DNA of 61,833 nucleotides from Liquorilactobacillus satsumensis DSM 16230 = JCM 12392 (GTDB lineage Bacteria > Bacillota > Bacilli > Lactobacillales > Lactobacillaceae), in the NCBI RefSeq assembly GCF_001435195.1, contig NZ_AZFQ01000036.1:179483-241315 (forward strand), read 5' to 3'. The notes beneath the pieces were generated by a model, which saw only the letters and a program-made list of their open reading frames with translations, made no database searches and was not told the DNA's origin. How positions within the stretch are numbered: the stretch's first letter is position 1; each line of letters opens with the position of its first letter. Positions 17,258 through 25,959 of this stretch are shown here, one piece after another. Position numbers and translations under genes: made by a program.

Positions 17258-19012
17258 TTAACTAATTAAATTTTTATGTGTATGTTTGTACTTAAAAAGC
17301 AAAAAGCAAGTCAAGAGCCATAGAACCAAGGCAAATAGCTGAAGTACTGTCCGATAAGGTTTATTTTTGAGCGTGATCTTAATGGTATTTTTGCCTTTAG
17401 CAACATTTACTAGAAAAGTTCCCCGCGTTGACTGCCGAATTTGCTGGACATGTCCATTAACACTTAGTTCATAGTAATCACCAAAATAGTGTAGTAGCGG
17501 AAGATTCATCAGTTGTTTCTTTGAACTGTAGAGCTTAAAAGAGAGATGATTATGCGTAAAGTTAAACGGCGGCATTCTTTGTGTTGAGCCGTCTGCTTTG
17601 TAGATCAAATTGTGCAGAATTGAGTAGCGCTGCGCATACGCTTTTTGTGGATAATAGTCCGTATGCGCTGCAGTGTTATTCATATTTGAAAAATAACTAT
17701 AATAATATTTGCCGGGCAAAATAAAACGGGCGTGCGTATTTTCTTCTTTAGCATGTTTAATAAACTGATAAGTTTGAACTTCATAAGCGTGGCTACTATA
17801 GGCGGCGCATAGGCCTGGAAAAGCGGCAATCAAGATTGCAACGCAAACAATCCATTCGAAGTTAAGTCTGCTGAAAAATGGTGTAGTACATAAATATTCT
17901 AACAGCCATGACCCTGTAAGTGCCATAAAAAATGCAGCAATTCCAAGTAAGCGCCATGGAAACTGAATAACCGCAACGGGGGTGTGCTGGAACAGACCCC
18001 AAGGAAAGATAGTTGTAGTTACAACTGTAAATAAAATTGTTAGTCCCAAGCTGACTTGATAGAGTTTGGGCATTTTTTTCCAATAAATAACACCAGCAAT
18101 GATTATGAGGAGTACAAAAATTCCCAAACTCATATTTAGCTGATTTTTAAGGCACAAACCAATAAAACTGAAAATATCAGGCAGCTTGCCGCCAGGGCTG
18201 CGCAAGAGGTTATACTTTCTAGGAAAATGAATCTTGTTTTGAACACTTAAAACAATCATCGGAACGATTTCAAACAGGGTCATGCCAAGTGTGAGCAGAC
18301 TAGCTTTTAGGGCTGCTTTGGCACGAGCATGTAAATCACCTGTTTTGCAGTAGCAGGCAATAATAACAAAAAGGAAACAGACTGAAAGTGCAAGCAACGT
18401 GGATAAAACATGACTGTAAGCTATTAAGGTTAGTCCGATTGCCGCAAGATACCAGGAGTGCCAATTGCGGAAAAACAATTCATATGCGCCTAAGAAAGCC
18501 AGCGGAAAAAAACTCAGCGCAATCCATTCTCCAATATCAAAACGATTAAAGATATCAGTCAGATGGTAGACAGAAAAGTTGAATAAAACGGCAAAACAAA
18601 CCGATTGCAACACGTTATTGCCAGTAAAACGCATCATCGCATAGTAACCAACGATAAACCCTAAATATGTATAGATAATGATGCCAATATAAAAAGCAAG
18701 TAAGGGATGCGGGAATACAATCCGCAAGAGTGCAAATGGCAGTAATGTTATATTGGGATAGAACTGTTGGGAAACAGCTCCTACATTCCGAAAAGATGAA
18801 AAACTAAAAGGTGCTAATAAATTATTATGATTCTGAATTGCATTTGTGAGTTCGGTGATCCGCGAGAGGTGGAATTTGATATCGCCGCCGCCGTAAAAGT
18901 ATCCTTTGGAAGAAAAGATATATACGCTGAGATAGGATAATGCAAGGAAAATTAACTGAAGCATAATTTTCTTTAATAAAGTAGACTGTTTTTTGTTAAT
19001 AAAAGTGGTCAT
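17258..19012 (-). CDS. Polytopic membrane protein, PTPS-related / GT-C-like domain
   Basis: A 584-residue protein with about 11 membrane helices. The first extracellular loop carries GGGDIKFHLSRI (near residue 36) and RFDIGEWIALSFFPLAF follows near 160. This pattern fits the membrane proteins annotated as '6-pyruvoyl-tetrahydropterin synthase related domain' (PF10131), which look like GT-C glycosyltransferases using lipid-linked sugars. The acidic loop after TM1 would be the catalytic site in that model. A soluble extracellular domain lies near 410-550, followed by one last TM. The ATG at 19012 follows GGGAG by 8 bases. The serine hydrolase gene follows 13 bases after its stop. Exact reaction unknown. 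Confidence 0.7.
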   Translation of the reverse strand: MTTFINKKQSTLLKKIMLQLIFLALSYLSVYIFSSKGYFYGGGDIKFHLSRITELTNAIQNHNNLLAPFSFSSFRNVGAVSQQFYPNITLLPFALLRIVFPHPLLAFYIGIIIYTYLGFIVGYYAMMRFTGNNVLQSVCFAVLFNFSVYHLTDIFNRFDIGEWIALSFFPLAFLGAYELFFRNWHSWYLAAIGLTLIAYSHVLSTLLALSVCFLFVIIACYCKTGDLHARAKAALKASLLTLGMTLFEIVPMIVLSVQNKIHFPRKYNLLRSPGGKLPDIFSFIGLCLKNQLNMSLGIFVLLIIIAGVIYWKKMPKLYQVSLGLTILFTVVTTTIFPWGLFQHTPVAVIQFPWRLLGIAAFFMALTGSWLLEYLCTTPFFSRLNFEWIVCVAILIAAFPGLCAAYSSHAYEVQTYQFIKHAKEENTHARFILPGKYYYSYFSNMNNTAAHTDYYPQKAYAQRYSILHNLIYKADGSTQRMPPFNFTHNHLSFKLYSSKKQLMNLPLLHYFGDYYELSVNGHVQQIRQSTRGTFLVNVAKGKNTIKITLKNKPYRTVLQLFALVLWLLTCFLLFKYKHTHKNLIS

Positions 19013-19478
19013 TTTGGAGACTCCCATCAACTATAAGATTGTAAATAAATGCTTACGCTACTTGTAACTATGCGAGTCAAATTAGACTAATCTATGATCT
19101 TTCAGAAATTTTTAGATAATTTTAAGAGACGTTGCATAAATTTACATATTTCTCAGCAAAATGAGTAAGCAAAAACCGCATCAAAAGTACAGTTGCTGAC
19201 AGAGATGCGACAAGCGGTCTTTAGTTTTATTTAATATGTAAGTCATCCAAAATAATTAATCGTTACAATAAAAAAATTTGGTTATAAATTTTTAATGGTT
19301 TGAGCTGGTATGTAGATCGCGTTAATAATGGATTAGAAATAAGTGTTGACAATTTAATGTTAGATACGTTAAACTACATGCAATCTTTAATGTAAATTAA
19401 AACTGTTTTGAATCTGTAGTTTGCTTGCTATACATAACATATCCAAGCGGTTCAAGAAGAAAATGAGGGGTTGCAGAG
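19013..19478. promoter_or_regulatory. Divergent intergenic region with promoter for the epimerase gene
   Basis: About 465 bases without a gene. A good promoter for the aminotransferase-like gene is TTGACA (19346-19351) with TAAACT (19370-19375), 18 bp apart, which predicts a leader of about 100 bases. A hairpin (ACCGCATC near 19173 with GATGCGACAAGCGGT near 19203, then T-rich sequence) may be a terminator or leader element of the opposite gene. Nothing else is recognised. Confidence 0.55.
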
Positions 19479-20831
19479 ATGGCAGATCTGGAAAAAGCTA
19501 GAAAATTAATTGCAAAAGAAAAGAAGTATTTTGCGCGTTCTGCGCGAATCAACTACTATGATTTAGTAATTGACCATGCACATGGTGCGACTTTAGTAGA
19601 TGTTGACGGCAATCACTACTTAGATTTGTTAGCGAGCGCATCAGCAATTAATGTAGGTCACACTGATGAAAGAGTTGTCAAAGCAATTACAACACAGGCG
19701 CAGAAGTTGATTCATTATACTCCTGCGTATTTTCATCATGTGCCAGAGATTGAACTTGCCCAGAAATTAGCAGAAATTGCACCAGGCAAATCACCTAAAA
19801 TGGTGACATTTGGTAACTCTGGTTCAGATGCGAACGATGCCATTATCAAATTTGCGCGGGCTTACACAGGGCGTCAGTATCTGGTTTCTTATATGGGTGC
19901 ATATCATGGTTCAACCTATGGCTCCGAGACGCTCTCAGGTGTGAGCCTTAATATGACACGCCAGATTGGACCGATGCTTCCAGGAGTAGTTCATGTGCCA
20001 TATCCGGATCTTTATCGCAGATTACCGGGTGAAAGCGAACACGAAGTTGCTTTGCGTTTTTTTGCTGAGTTTAAACGGCCATTTGAATCTTTTCTCCCTG
20101 CAGATGAGACTGCCTGCGTATTAATTGAGCCGATTCAAGGTGACGGAGGAATTGTCAAGGCACCTGAAGAGTATATGCAGCTGGTCTATAACTTCTGTCA
20201 CGAAAACGGGATTCTTTTTGCAGTGGATGAAGTTAATCAAGGGCTGGGGCGGACAGGCAAAATGTGGAGTATTCAGCAATTTAAGGATATTGAACCAGAC
20301 TTAATCTCCGTTGGTAAATCTCTAGCTGCAGGGCTGCCATTAAGTGCTGTGATCGGTAAAAAAGAAATTATTGATGCGCTAGGGACACCAGCACATTGCT
20401 TTACAACTTCTGGGAACCCAGTTTGTGCAGCAGCGTCATTAGCAACGTTAAACGTCATTGAAGCTGACCATTTGGTTGAGAAGTCTGCTTCTGATGGTGA
20501 ATATGTAAAAAAACGTTTCTTAGAGATGCAACAAAGGCACCCAGCAATTGGTGATGTACGGATGTGGGGGTTAAATGGCGGAATTGAACTTGTTAAAGAT
20601 CAAAAGACAAAAGAACCAGACAACGAAACTGCAACTAAGGTCATCTATTATGCCTTTGCTCATGGTGTTGTTTTGATTACACTTGCTGGCAATATTCTCA
20701 GGTTTCAACCACCTTTGGTAATCACACGAGCACAGCTTGATCAAGCACTAGCAGTCTTAGATGATGCATTCAGTGCAGTTGAGCAAAATCAAGTTGAATT
20801 GCCACAAACAAACGAAAAAATTGGATGGTAA
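19479..20831 (+). CDS. PLP-dependent isoleucine 2-epimerase (class III aminotransferase fold)
   Basis: A 450-residue fold-type I PLP enzyme. Visible parts are the N-terminal ARSARINYY and DHAHGATLVDVDGN, the phosphate-binding GNSGSDAND, the PLP-binding AVDEVNQGLGRTGK and the Schiff-base lysine in SVGKSLAAG. Most class III enzymes are omega-aminotransferases, but from memory this sequence follows the Lentilactobacillus buchneri isoleucine 2-epimerase almost throughout, including LLASASAINVGHT, HYTPAYFHHVP and the terminal KIGW. That enzyme interconverts L-Ile and D-allo-Ile and also acts on other non-polar amino acids. I infer the same role. GAGGGG stands before the ATG. It is monocistronic and followed by a repeat copy. 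Confidence 0.85.
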   Translation: MADLEKARKLIAKEKKYFARSARINYYDLVIDHAHGATLVDVDGNHYLDLLASASAINVGHTDERVVKAITTQAQKLIHYTPAYFHHVPEIELAQKLAEIAPGKSPKMVTFGNSGSDANDAIIKFARAYTGRQYLVSYMGAYHGSTYGSETLSGVSLNMTRQIGPMLPGVVHVPYPDLYRRLPGESEHEVALRFFAEFKRPFESFLPADETACVLIEPIQGDGGIVKAPEEYMQLVYNFCHENGILFAVDEVNQGLGRTGKMWSIQQFKDIEPDLISVGKSLAAGLPLSAVIGKKEIIDALGTPAHCFTTSGNPVCAAASLATLNVIEADHLVEKSASDGEYVKKRFLEMQQRHPAIGDVRMWGLNGGIELVKDQKTKEPDNETATKVIYYAFAHGVVLITLAGNILRFQPPLVITRAQLDQALAVLDDAFSAVEQNQVELPQTNEKIGW

Positions 20832-20865
20832 AAAAGGCAAAACTGGGCATATGTTGAAAATTTTG

Positions 20866-20934
20866 GTTTAGAGCACACGTTTATCCGGAATAAAAGAGGG
20901 ACTGTGACAAAATTTAACTTATGTCACACTCTCG
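20866..20934. repeat. Modular palindromic intergenic repeat, recombined copy C
   Basis: It carries the TTATCCGGAATAAAAGAGG module and the GTGACAAAATTTAACTT arm, but ends in ACTTATGTCACACTCTCG, which is the reverse complement of the other outer end of the element (GAGAGTGTGACATAAGT, copies B and D). So this copy lacks the middle and joins both ends. It abuts the stop codon of the shortened TetR gene at 20935. Confidence 0.75.
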
Positions 20935-21189
20935 TCATCTCGCAGCTTTCCAATACTGGAAAGCTGTATTTTTGGGTTTGGGGCCAAATTGTGCGCATGC
21001 GGCAAGTACTAATACAGCTTTATTCTGCCAATGACGATAAACAGTGTTTGTATTTGTGTGAGCCAGCTGGGCCACTTCTTTAATAGTTAATTCTTGATAG
21101 CCAACTTTATTTATTTGTTCCCAAACAGTTGTTAAAATTGCCATTTCAAGCTGTTTTCCATGGCGGCTGGTTTGTTTTTGCAGGGTCAT
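20935..21189 (-). pseudogene. Truncated TetR family regulator (DNA-binding domain only)
   Basis: An 84-residue remnant with a complete TetR helix-turn-helix (YQELTIKEVAQLAHTNTNTVYRHWQNKAVLV) followed by only about 20 residues, whereas family members are about 190 residues. The reading frame stops with TGA exactly where repeat copy C begins, which suggests that insertion or recombination at the repeat removed the ligand-binding and dimerisation domain. It is divergent from the EmrB-type pump, which it once probably controlled. It might still bind DNA weakly, but without its dimer interface regulation is likely lost. Confidence 0.75.
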
Positions 21190-21209
21190 CTTTAAAACTC
21201 TTTCTTGCC

Positions 21210-21262
21210 TTTTTAAACTTAAGGGGGTACTATCTTTTTAGGAACCCGGGTACCTTAATAAG
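21210..21262. promoter_or_regulatory. Candidate TetR operator before the EmrB-type pump
   Basis: TAAGGGGGTAC (from about 21218) and GGGTACCTTA (about 21247-21256) form an imperfect inverted repeat between the divergent TetR remnant and the pump gene. The spacing is wide, so this is tentative. Confidence 0.3.
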
Positions 21263-21280
21263 AGAGTGAGGTCTGTTTTG

Positions 21281-22702
21281 ATGAATGAAAAGGGTAACAG
21301 GCGCAACATCGCTAAAGTTGCTTTTGTACTTGTATTAGGTGCGGTTGCACCAATGCTCGATACGACAATGACTAACGTTGCACTTAACACTATTATGAAT
21401 GATTTAAACAGTTCTGTCGACATAGTACAGTGGGTAACCACTGGCTATGTTCTGGCTCTGGGCGTGATTGTCCTTTTTACCGGTTGGGCCGCAGATAGAT
21501 TTAACGGGAAAAAGCTTTATTTAGTTGGCATGTTGATTTTCTTAGCAGGTTCGCTGATTTCTGGAATAGCAACTAATATTGGAGTTTTGATTGGTGGACG
21601 TTTAATTCAAGGAGCTGGTTCGGGGATTGTTATCTCTTTAGTATCGACGTTAATTGTACGTGCGGCTGGTGGGAAAAGTTTAGGTAGCTTAATGGCAATC
21701 GTCGGCTTACCAGTAGTTTTGATTCCAATTTTAGGTCCCACGATCGGTGGTTATCTAATTGACCGATTGAATTGGCACTGGATTTTCTATATTAATGTAC
21801 CAATCGTAATCCTTTCGTTTGTTTTAATTGGTTGGCTGATGCCCAGCTTTCCGGTTACAAAGACTAAAAAGAATTTCGACTGGTGTGGATTTTTTCTTTT
21901 AGGCGGAATGTTTTCTTGTTTAATTTTAGGGATTGTAAAATTCAGCAGCACTGGAAATCTAGCTACACTTAAGGTCTTATTACCAAGTTTTATGGGTGTC
22001 GATCTACTCGCAGCATACCTTTTTTATGCGAAAAAATTTCCACAGCGGGCTTTAATTAGTCTGGACCTTTTTAAGTCACGAAATTTTTCAGGCGCATCAA
22101 TTATCTTATTGATGTCGGGAATTACCGTCAATGGTGCCATGTTTTTATTACCGCTTTATCTCCAGAACATTCAGGGGTTAAGCGTAGTTTGGTCGGGCAC
22201 ATATTTAATGTCACAAGGAGTTGGGTTGCTTGTTTCGCGAAGCCAAATTGGAAAGTTGACTGATCGGTTTGGAGCACGCTGGATTGTCATAGGATCGCTT
22301 GTGTTGGCGGTTTTAAGTACCTGGCCGTTTATTTATTTTAACGCTGCAACGAGTAAGTACCTAATTTGGTTTGTGCTTTTCTTCCGCGGGATTGCTCAAG
22401 GAGGAATTGAGATTCCAGTAATGGCAGATTCTTACAGCGGTATTCCAAGCACCCAGATTTCAGAAGCAACCACTGCCACCCGAATGCTGCAAAATGTTGG
22501 TGGCGCATTCGGTTCGGCAATTTTGGCAACAGTGATTCAGAATCGTCTAAGTTTTGTGGTACCAACTGTTGCGAATCAAGCGATTGCATATCAGATGGCG
22601 TTTATCTGGTCGGTGGTTATTACTGCAATTGCAGTGGTACCAGCATGGTTCCTGTCGTACCATGATGTGTCAAAAAGATTTAAAAAAGAACTGGAGGGAT
22701 AG
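21281..22702 (+). CDS. DHA2 family MFS multidrug exporter (EmrB/QacA-like)
   Basis: A 473-residue major facilitator with about 14 hydrophobic segments. APMLDTTMTNVAL (near residue 24) is the D1 motif of DHA2 drug/H+ antiporters, GWAADRFNGKK is motif A and GPTIGGYL is motif C of antiporters. Substrates are unknown. The ATG at 21281 follows GTGAGG by about 10 bases; the GTG at 21266 belongs to that ribosome binding site. The DUF4811 gene begins 5 bases after its stop, an arrangement common in lactobacilli. The divergent TetR gene is truncated, so the pump may be derepressed. Confidence 0.9.
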   Translation: MNEKGNRRNIAKVAFVLVLGAVAPMLDTTMTNVALNTIMNDLNSSVDIVQWVTTGYVLALGVIVLFTGWAADRFNGKKLYLVGMLIFLAGSLISGIATNIGVLIGGRLIQGAGSGIVISLVSTLIVRAAGGKSLGSLMAIVGLPVVLIPILGPTIGGYLIDRLNWHWIFYINVPIVILSFVLIGWLMPSFPVTKTKKNFDWCGFFLLGGMFSCLILGIVKFSSTGNLATLKVLLPSFMGVDLLAAYLFYAKKFPQRALISLDLFKSRNFSGASIILLMSGITVNGAMFLLPLYLQNIQGLSVVWSGTYLMSQGVGLLVSRSQIGKLTDRFGARWIVIGSLVLAVLSTWPFIYFNAATSKYLIWFVLFFRGIAQGGIEIPVMADSYSGIPSTQISEATTATRMLQNVGGAFGSAILATVIQNRLSFVVPTVANQAIAYQMAFIWSVVITAIAVVPAWFLSYHDVSKRFKKELEG

Positions 22703-22707
22703 AAAGT

Positions 22708-23427
22708 ATGATTCTTATTCTCAGTGCTATTTGTCTGGTCGGAATCATCTTACTAAGTATTAGGGCTAAGTTTCCTGGACGCGGAGGATACCTTGCACTG
22801 TTAACAATTACTCTTTTAGGCAGTCAATCCTATTTATTAATGGATACGCAATTTCATTGGGGAACTAAGCTAGTTACAAAAAAACACACTGTCAAAATTT
22901 ATCCAATAGTCTCATTTCCTGGTTCAAATCAGGTCTTAATTTATCGAAATCTTGGCAGTGGTAAAACAAAAAAGCAGATCTATGTGACTGCAAAAGGTCC
23001 GCAAAAAAAGCAAAAAAGTTTGCTTTATTCGGACGGCATCAAGGTTAGACTACGGTCATATAGGCAAAAAAGCGCACTAAGAATAACAGCTCAGTCGGAG
23101 TACCATTACACTAGTAAATTAATGCAAGTTCTTTTTGCAGGAATTACCAACAATCATCACCTTAAAGCAACGACAGTCACTTTTTTGCTACCGGGAAATT
23201 GGTCTGTACTTTCAACTTCTAATGCAAGACAAGCTGGCACTGCTTTAAAGAATGGGAAAGCTGAGCTTAAGCAAAAAGTAGCTGGACGAGTTCAAAAATA
23301 TCTTCGGTTACATCCTGAAAAGGCAACTGCTCAGCCAGTCCTTAAAAGGATAGAAGAACAAGCGCTTCAAGTTGAGACGCACCGGATTTTGCAAAAATTT
23401 GCGGACCGTCAAGCTTCTCATGATTAA
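22708..23427 (+). CDS. DUF4811 membrane-anchored protein, partner of the MFS exporter
   Basis: A 239-residue protein with two N-terminal hydrophobic segments (about 1-18 and 27-45) and a basic, mostly soluble remainder that should face outside. The HTVKIYPIVSFPGSNQVLIY segment and the placement directly behind a DHA2 pump fit DUF4811, a family known only from such pairs. No catalytic motif is visible. GGAGGG inside the pump gene's 3' end serves as ribosome binding site, so the two genes are cotranscribed and probably translationally coupled. A role as accessory subunit is inference. Confidence 0.75.
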   Translation: MILILSAICLVGIILLSIRAKFPGRGGYLALLTITLLGSQSYLLMDTQFHWGTKLVTKKHTVKIYPIVSFPGSNQVLIYRNLGSGKTKKQIYVTAKGPQKKQKSLLYSDGIKVRLRSYRQKSALRITAQSEYHYTSKLMQVLFAGITNNHHLKATTVTFLLPGNWSVLSTSNARQAGTALKNGKAELKQKVAGRVQKYLRLHPEKATAQPVLKRIEEQALQVETHRILQKFADRQASHD

Positions 23428-23437
23428 TTGTGTTGGG

Positions 23438-24358
23438 TTATGCGACACAAATTTCAAGTTTGATAAAAGCAAAATGTGCAGAAAGTTCTTTTAGGATCAA
23501 TTTTTTTTGGTGCTGCAAGCTCTCGTTGTTGATAGTGTGGAGCTGACTGCTTAATTGGACATGGACACGCAGGGACATTCCCGTTTTATAAATTAAACAC
23601 TGTTTAATGGGAAAGTTGGGTAAGAGATGTGTCTGAACGCAAGCATTAATTGTTTGTTGCAGGTTTTTGTTCGTCAACGTACCGCCGCTGATCTCGATAA
23701 AGCAGTTTTTCATGATATGCAAAGGAATCCTGACTGTGAGGAGAATTAGTGTTAATGTAACAAAAAAGTCCCCTGTATAAAGCAAAAAGCCCAGACTAGA
23801 ATGTTCTTTAATAAACAACAGTACACAAGCAACAACTCCAATTCCGGCTGACATAATACCATCAATTAACGTACTTTTTGACTCAGCGGAAAGCATTGTG
23901 CTGGTATGATTGATTAATCTGTTTTGTTTACTATAGTACCAAGAAAGTCCCCAAGAAAGTGACACCATCACGATTTCATAAGGAATTACCGGTCCGACTT
24001 GCATCACAGTTCCTTGTCCGGTAGTGAAGTAAACAAGGGCTTTTTGGGTAACGCTAAGTAAGGAACTTGCAAGTAGTGTTAATGTCAATGCAGCTTGAAA
24101 AAGGGAGTAAAGCGGCTCTAGAACAAAGAAACCTTGTGGAAAACGCTGACTTGTTTTTTCACTGAATTTTGAGATGAAAAACGAAACAATTCCTGAGAGT
24201 AGAGTAATGATTGTAAAATAGGCATCAACAAACAGTGCCTCGATTTGTGTCAAATAAAAAACTGTCATCCCTGCAATACTCATTAGCAGGTTAACCATAA
24301 TTCCAGCAAGGAGACCACGTTGTTCAATTTTCTTTTGTTTCATCTGCTGTTCACTCAA
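23438..24358 (-). CDS. Cation diffusion facilitator family metal transporter
   Basis: A 306-residue CDF protein with six TMs (to about residue 215) and a C-terminal cytoplasmic ferredoxin-like domain (about 220-306). The TM2 metal motif appears as VDAYFTIITLLSG and the TM5 motif as AESKSTLIDGIMS, which retains D but has E/K/T where HxxxD is classical, so metal preference may differ from zinc. CDF proteins expel divalent cations in exchange for protons. Its start overlaps the stop of the MarR gene (4 bases, ATGA), so the two form an operon. The MarR protein probably regulates the export of its own inducing metal. Confidence 0.85.
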   Translation of the reverse strand: MSEQQMKQKKIEQRGLLAGIMVNLLMSIAGMTVFYLTQIEALFVDAYFTIITLLSGIVSFFISKFSEKTSQRFPQGFFVLEPLYSLFQAALTLTLLASSLLSVTQKALVYFTTGQGTVMQVGPVIPYEIVMVSLSWGLSWYYSKQNRLINHTSTMLSAESKSTLIDGIMSAGIGVVACVLLFIKEHSSLGFLLYTGDFFVTLTLILLTVRIPLHIMKNCFIEISGGTLTNKNLQQTINACVQTHLLPNFPIKQCLIYKTGMSLRVHVQLSSQLHTINNESLQHQKKLILKELSAHFAFIKLEICVA

Positions 24359-24774
24359 ATCTTTTGGTTGATTTTACGCAGGAGTAGTTGAAGTTGGGCT
24401 TGCTCTTCCTTTGTAAGTGCAGCGGTACATTCAAGAAAGACACTGTCAAAGAGTTGATAATTTTTTCTGCAATGGTTCCGGACAGCCTTGGTTAAAGTAA
24501 GGTAGGAGATCCGCTTATCTTGCTTTGAAGGATGTTTGGTTAGATAACCAGCAGCAATGAAACGCTGAATAATTCTAGTTGCCGCTGGTTTTGAGATCTT
24601 TGCAGCAATTGCAAAACTGGTCCCAGTGGCATTCTTCAATGTATATAAAAGATCGATGTAATGTTCATCATTGGCAGACATCTCAGGAAATGCAGTACTG
24701 CGCGCGGGACTATTTTGGTATTTAATGAGAACTTTGTCGTATAGTTCCGAAAAAATTTGACTGATTCTTTCCAT
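24355..24774 (-). CDS. MarR family regulator of the CDF transporter operon
   Basis: A 139-residue winged-helix protein. NDEHYIDLLYTLKNATGTSFAIAAKISKPAATRIIQRFIAAGYLTKHPSKQDKR split into its parts shows the recognition helix (PAATRIIQRF) and wing (KQDKR) typical of MarR. DEHYIDLL resembles the QEHILMLL metal-ligand segment of the zinc repressor AdcR, but the His-rich helix of AdcR is missing. It is the first gene of a two-gene operon with the CDF transporter. A TTAAC/GTTAA-rich palindrome precedes it. I infer a metal-linked regulator, not a proven AdcR orthologue. Confidence 0.8.
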   Translation of the reverse strand: MERISQIFSELYDKVLIKYQNSPARSTAFPEMSANDEHYIDLLYTLKNATGTSFAIAAKISKPAATRIIQRFIAAGYLTKHPSKQDKRISYLTLTKAVRNHCRKNYQLFDSVFLECTAALTKEEQAQLQLLLRKINQKI

Positions 24775-24798
24775 GTTATGTCACTCCCACAAAATATA

Positions 24799-24825
24799 GT
24801 TAACAAAGTTAATTACTTTTGTTAA
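24799..24825. promoter_or_regulatory. Operator-like palindrome upstream of the MarR-CDF operon
   Basis: The sequence GTTAACAAAGTTAA at about 24800 is followed by TTACTTTTGTTAA. TTAACAAA and TTTTGTTAA form an inverted repeat, and TTAAC-AAA-GTTAA itself resembles the TTAACNNGTTAA box of AdcR/ZitR zinc repressors with one extra spacer base. It lies about 25-50 bases before the MarR start codon. Confidence 0.6.
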
Positions 24826-25063
24826 TCATATTGCGGGAGTGTTTTTTTGTCAACTAGTAATGTACAACTAAAATGGCAAAAGGATGGACTAAGTTCCGGT
24901 CAAGGATATCATACCAGGTTCAACCGGTAGTTAGGTTCTTAAAAAATTACTGAACGTAGCTTCTAAGCAAGACGTTTATCCTAAAGTATTTTTTGCGGTA
25001 TACTGCAAGCAGAAAAGCTAAACATTAAGCAATCATTTGTTGTGCTGGAAGGGAGTGAGGACA

Positions 25064-25912
25064 ATGGAGAAACAAGAAAAAGAAATACTCGCAGATCTTT
25101 ATAATTTAATATTAAATCCTGCCACCCGTAAATGGGAACGCTCACTATTAGTGGAGACCAAAGAACAGCTTTCAAATCAAGACAAGCCAGAAAGAGAACT
25201 CGCACAACTTGAATACAAGTTACGACCACTGGCGATTAGAAATAACTTAACACCTGATGTGGCTGATTTTTATGCCAAACTCACGGGCAATGCAGCAAAA
25301 GCAAGGCACTTTGATCTAACTAAACATGCCGCAAAAGATCTGGCGTTTCAAGAACGAGCTATTTTTGCAGGAGGGTGTTTTTGGTGTATGGTGGAGCCGT
25401 TTGAAACTAGACGCGGCATTATTTCTGTCTTATCAGGGTATACTGGAGGCACACTAAAAAAACCGACATACGAACAGGTAGTCAGCGGGACTAGCGGTCA
25501 TGTTGAAGCGGTTGAAATTATTTTTGATACGCGAATCATAAGTTACGCTGAACTCGTAGAACTTTATTGGAAAATAACGGACCCTACTGATGCACTTGGG
25601 CAGTTTGAAGATCGCGGCAGTAATTATCGTCCGGTGATTTTTGTAAAAGATGAAACTCAAAGAAAAATTGCGACAGAATCCAAGCAACGCTTAGCGGCGT
25701 CTGGACGTTATCGAAAACCAATTGTGACTGCAATTGAAGCTGCCGGAACTTTTTGGCCTGCGGAAAATTATCATCAACAATTCTATCAAAAAAATCCGGA
25801 ACGTTATCAACGAATCAAGCGCATCCGGCAACAATATTTAATGTTTCAGCGTTTGCATGGAAAAGTTCGGAGCGAACTGATGCACTTTAGAAAAAAACGG
25901 GTACACAAATAG
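25064..25912 (+). CDS. msrA: Peptide methionine-S-sulfoxide reductase MsrA with N-terminal extension
   Basis: A 282-residue protein. The MsrA domain starts near residue 95; its catalytic motif [12 protein letters not shown] carries the reactive Cys and a second Cys three residues later. [29 protein letters not shown] and the ENYHQQFY tail are typical, here quoted as landmarks. It reduces Met-S-sulfoxide in proteins. The N-terminal 90 residues form a helical extension common in lactobacillar MsrA proteins, of unknown role. No MsrB is adjacent. The ATG at 25064 follows GGGAGTGAGG. Gene is monocistronic. Confidence 0.92.
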   Translation: MEKQEKEILADLYNLILNPATRKWERSLLVETKEQLSNQDKPERELAQLEYKLRPLAIRNNLTPDVADFYAKLTGNAAKARHFDLTKHAAKDLAFQERAIFAGGCFWCMVEPFETRRGIISVLSGYTGGTLKKPTYEQVVSGTSGHVEAVEIIFDTRIISYAELVELYWKITDPTDALGQFEDRGSNYRPVIFVKDETQRKIATESKQRLAASGRYRKPIVTAIEAAGTFWPAENYHQQFYQKNPERYQRIKRIRQQYLMFQRLHGKVRSELMHFRKKRVHK

Positions 25913-25959
25913 CCTCTAAGTGTGCTGGGAGTTTATTTAAAATAGGTCTGCGCTTTATT

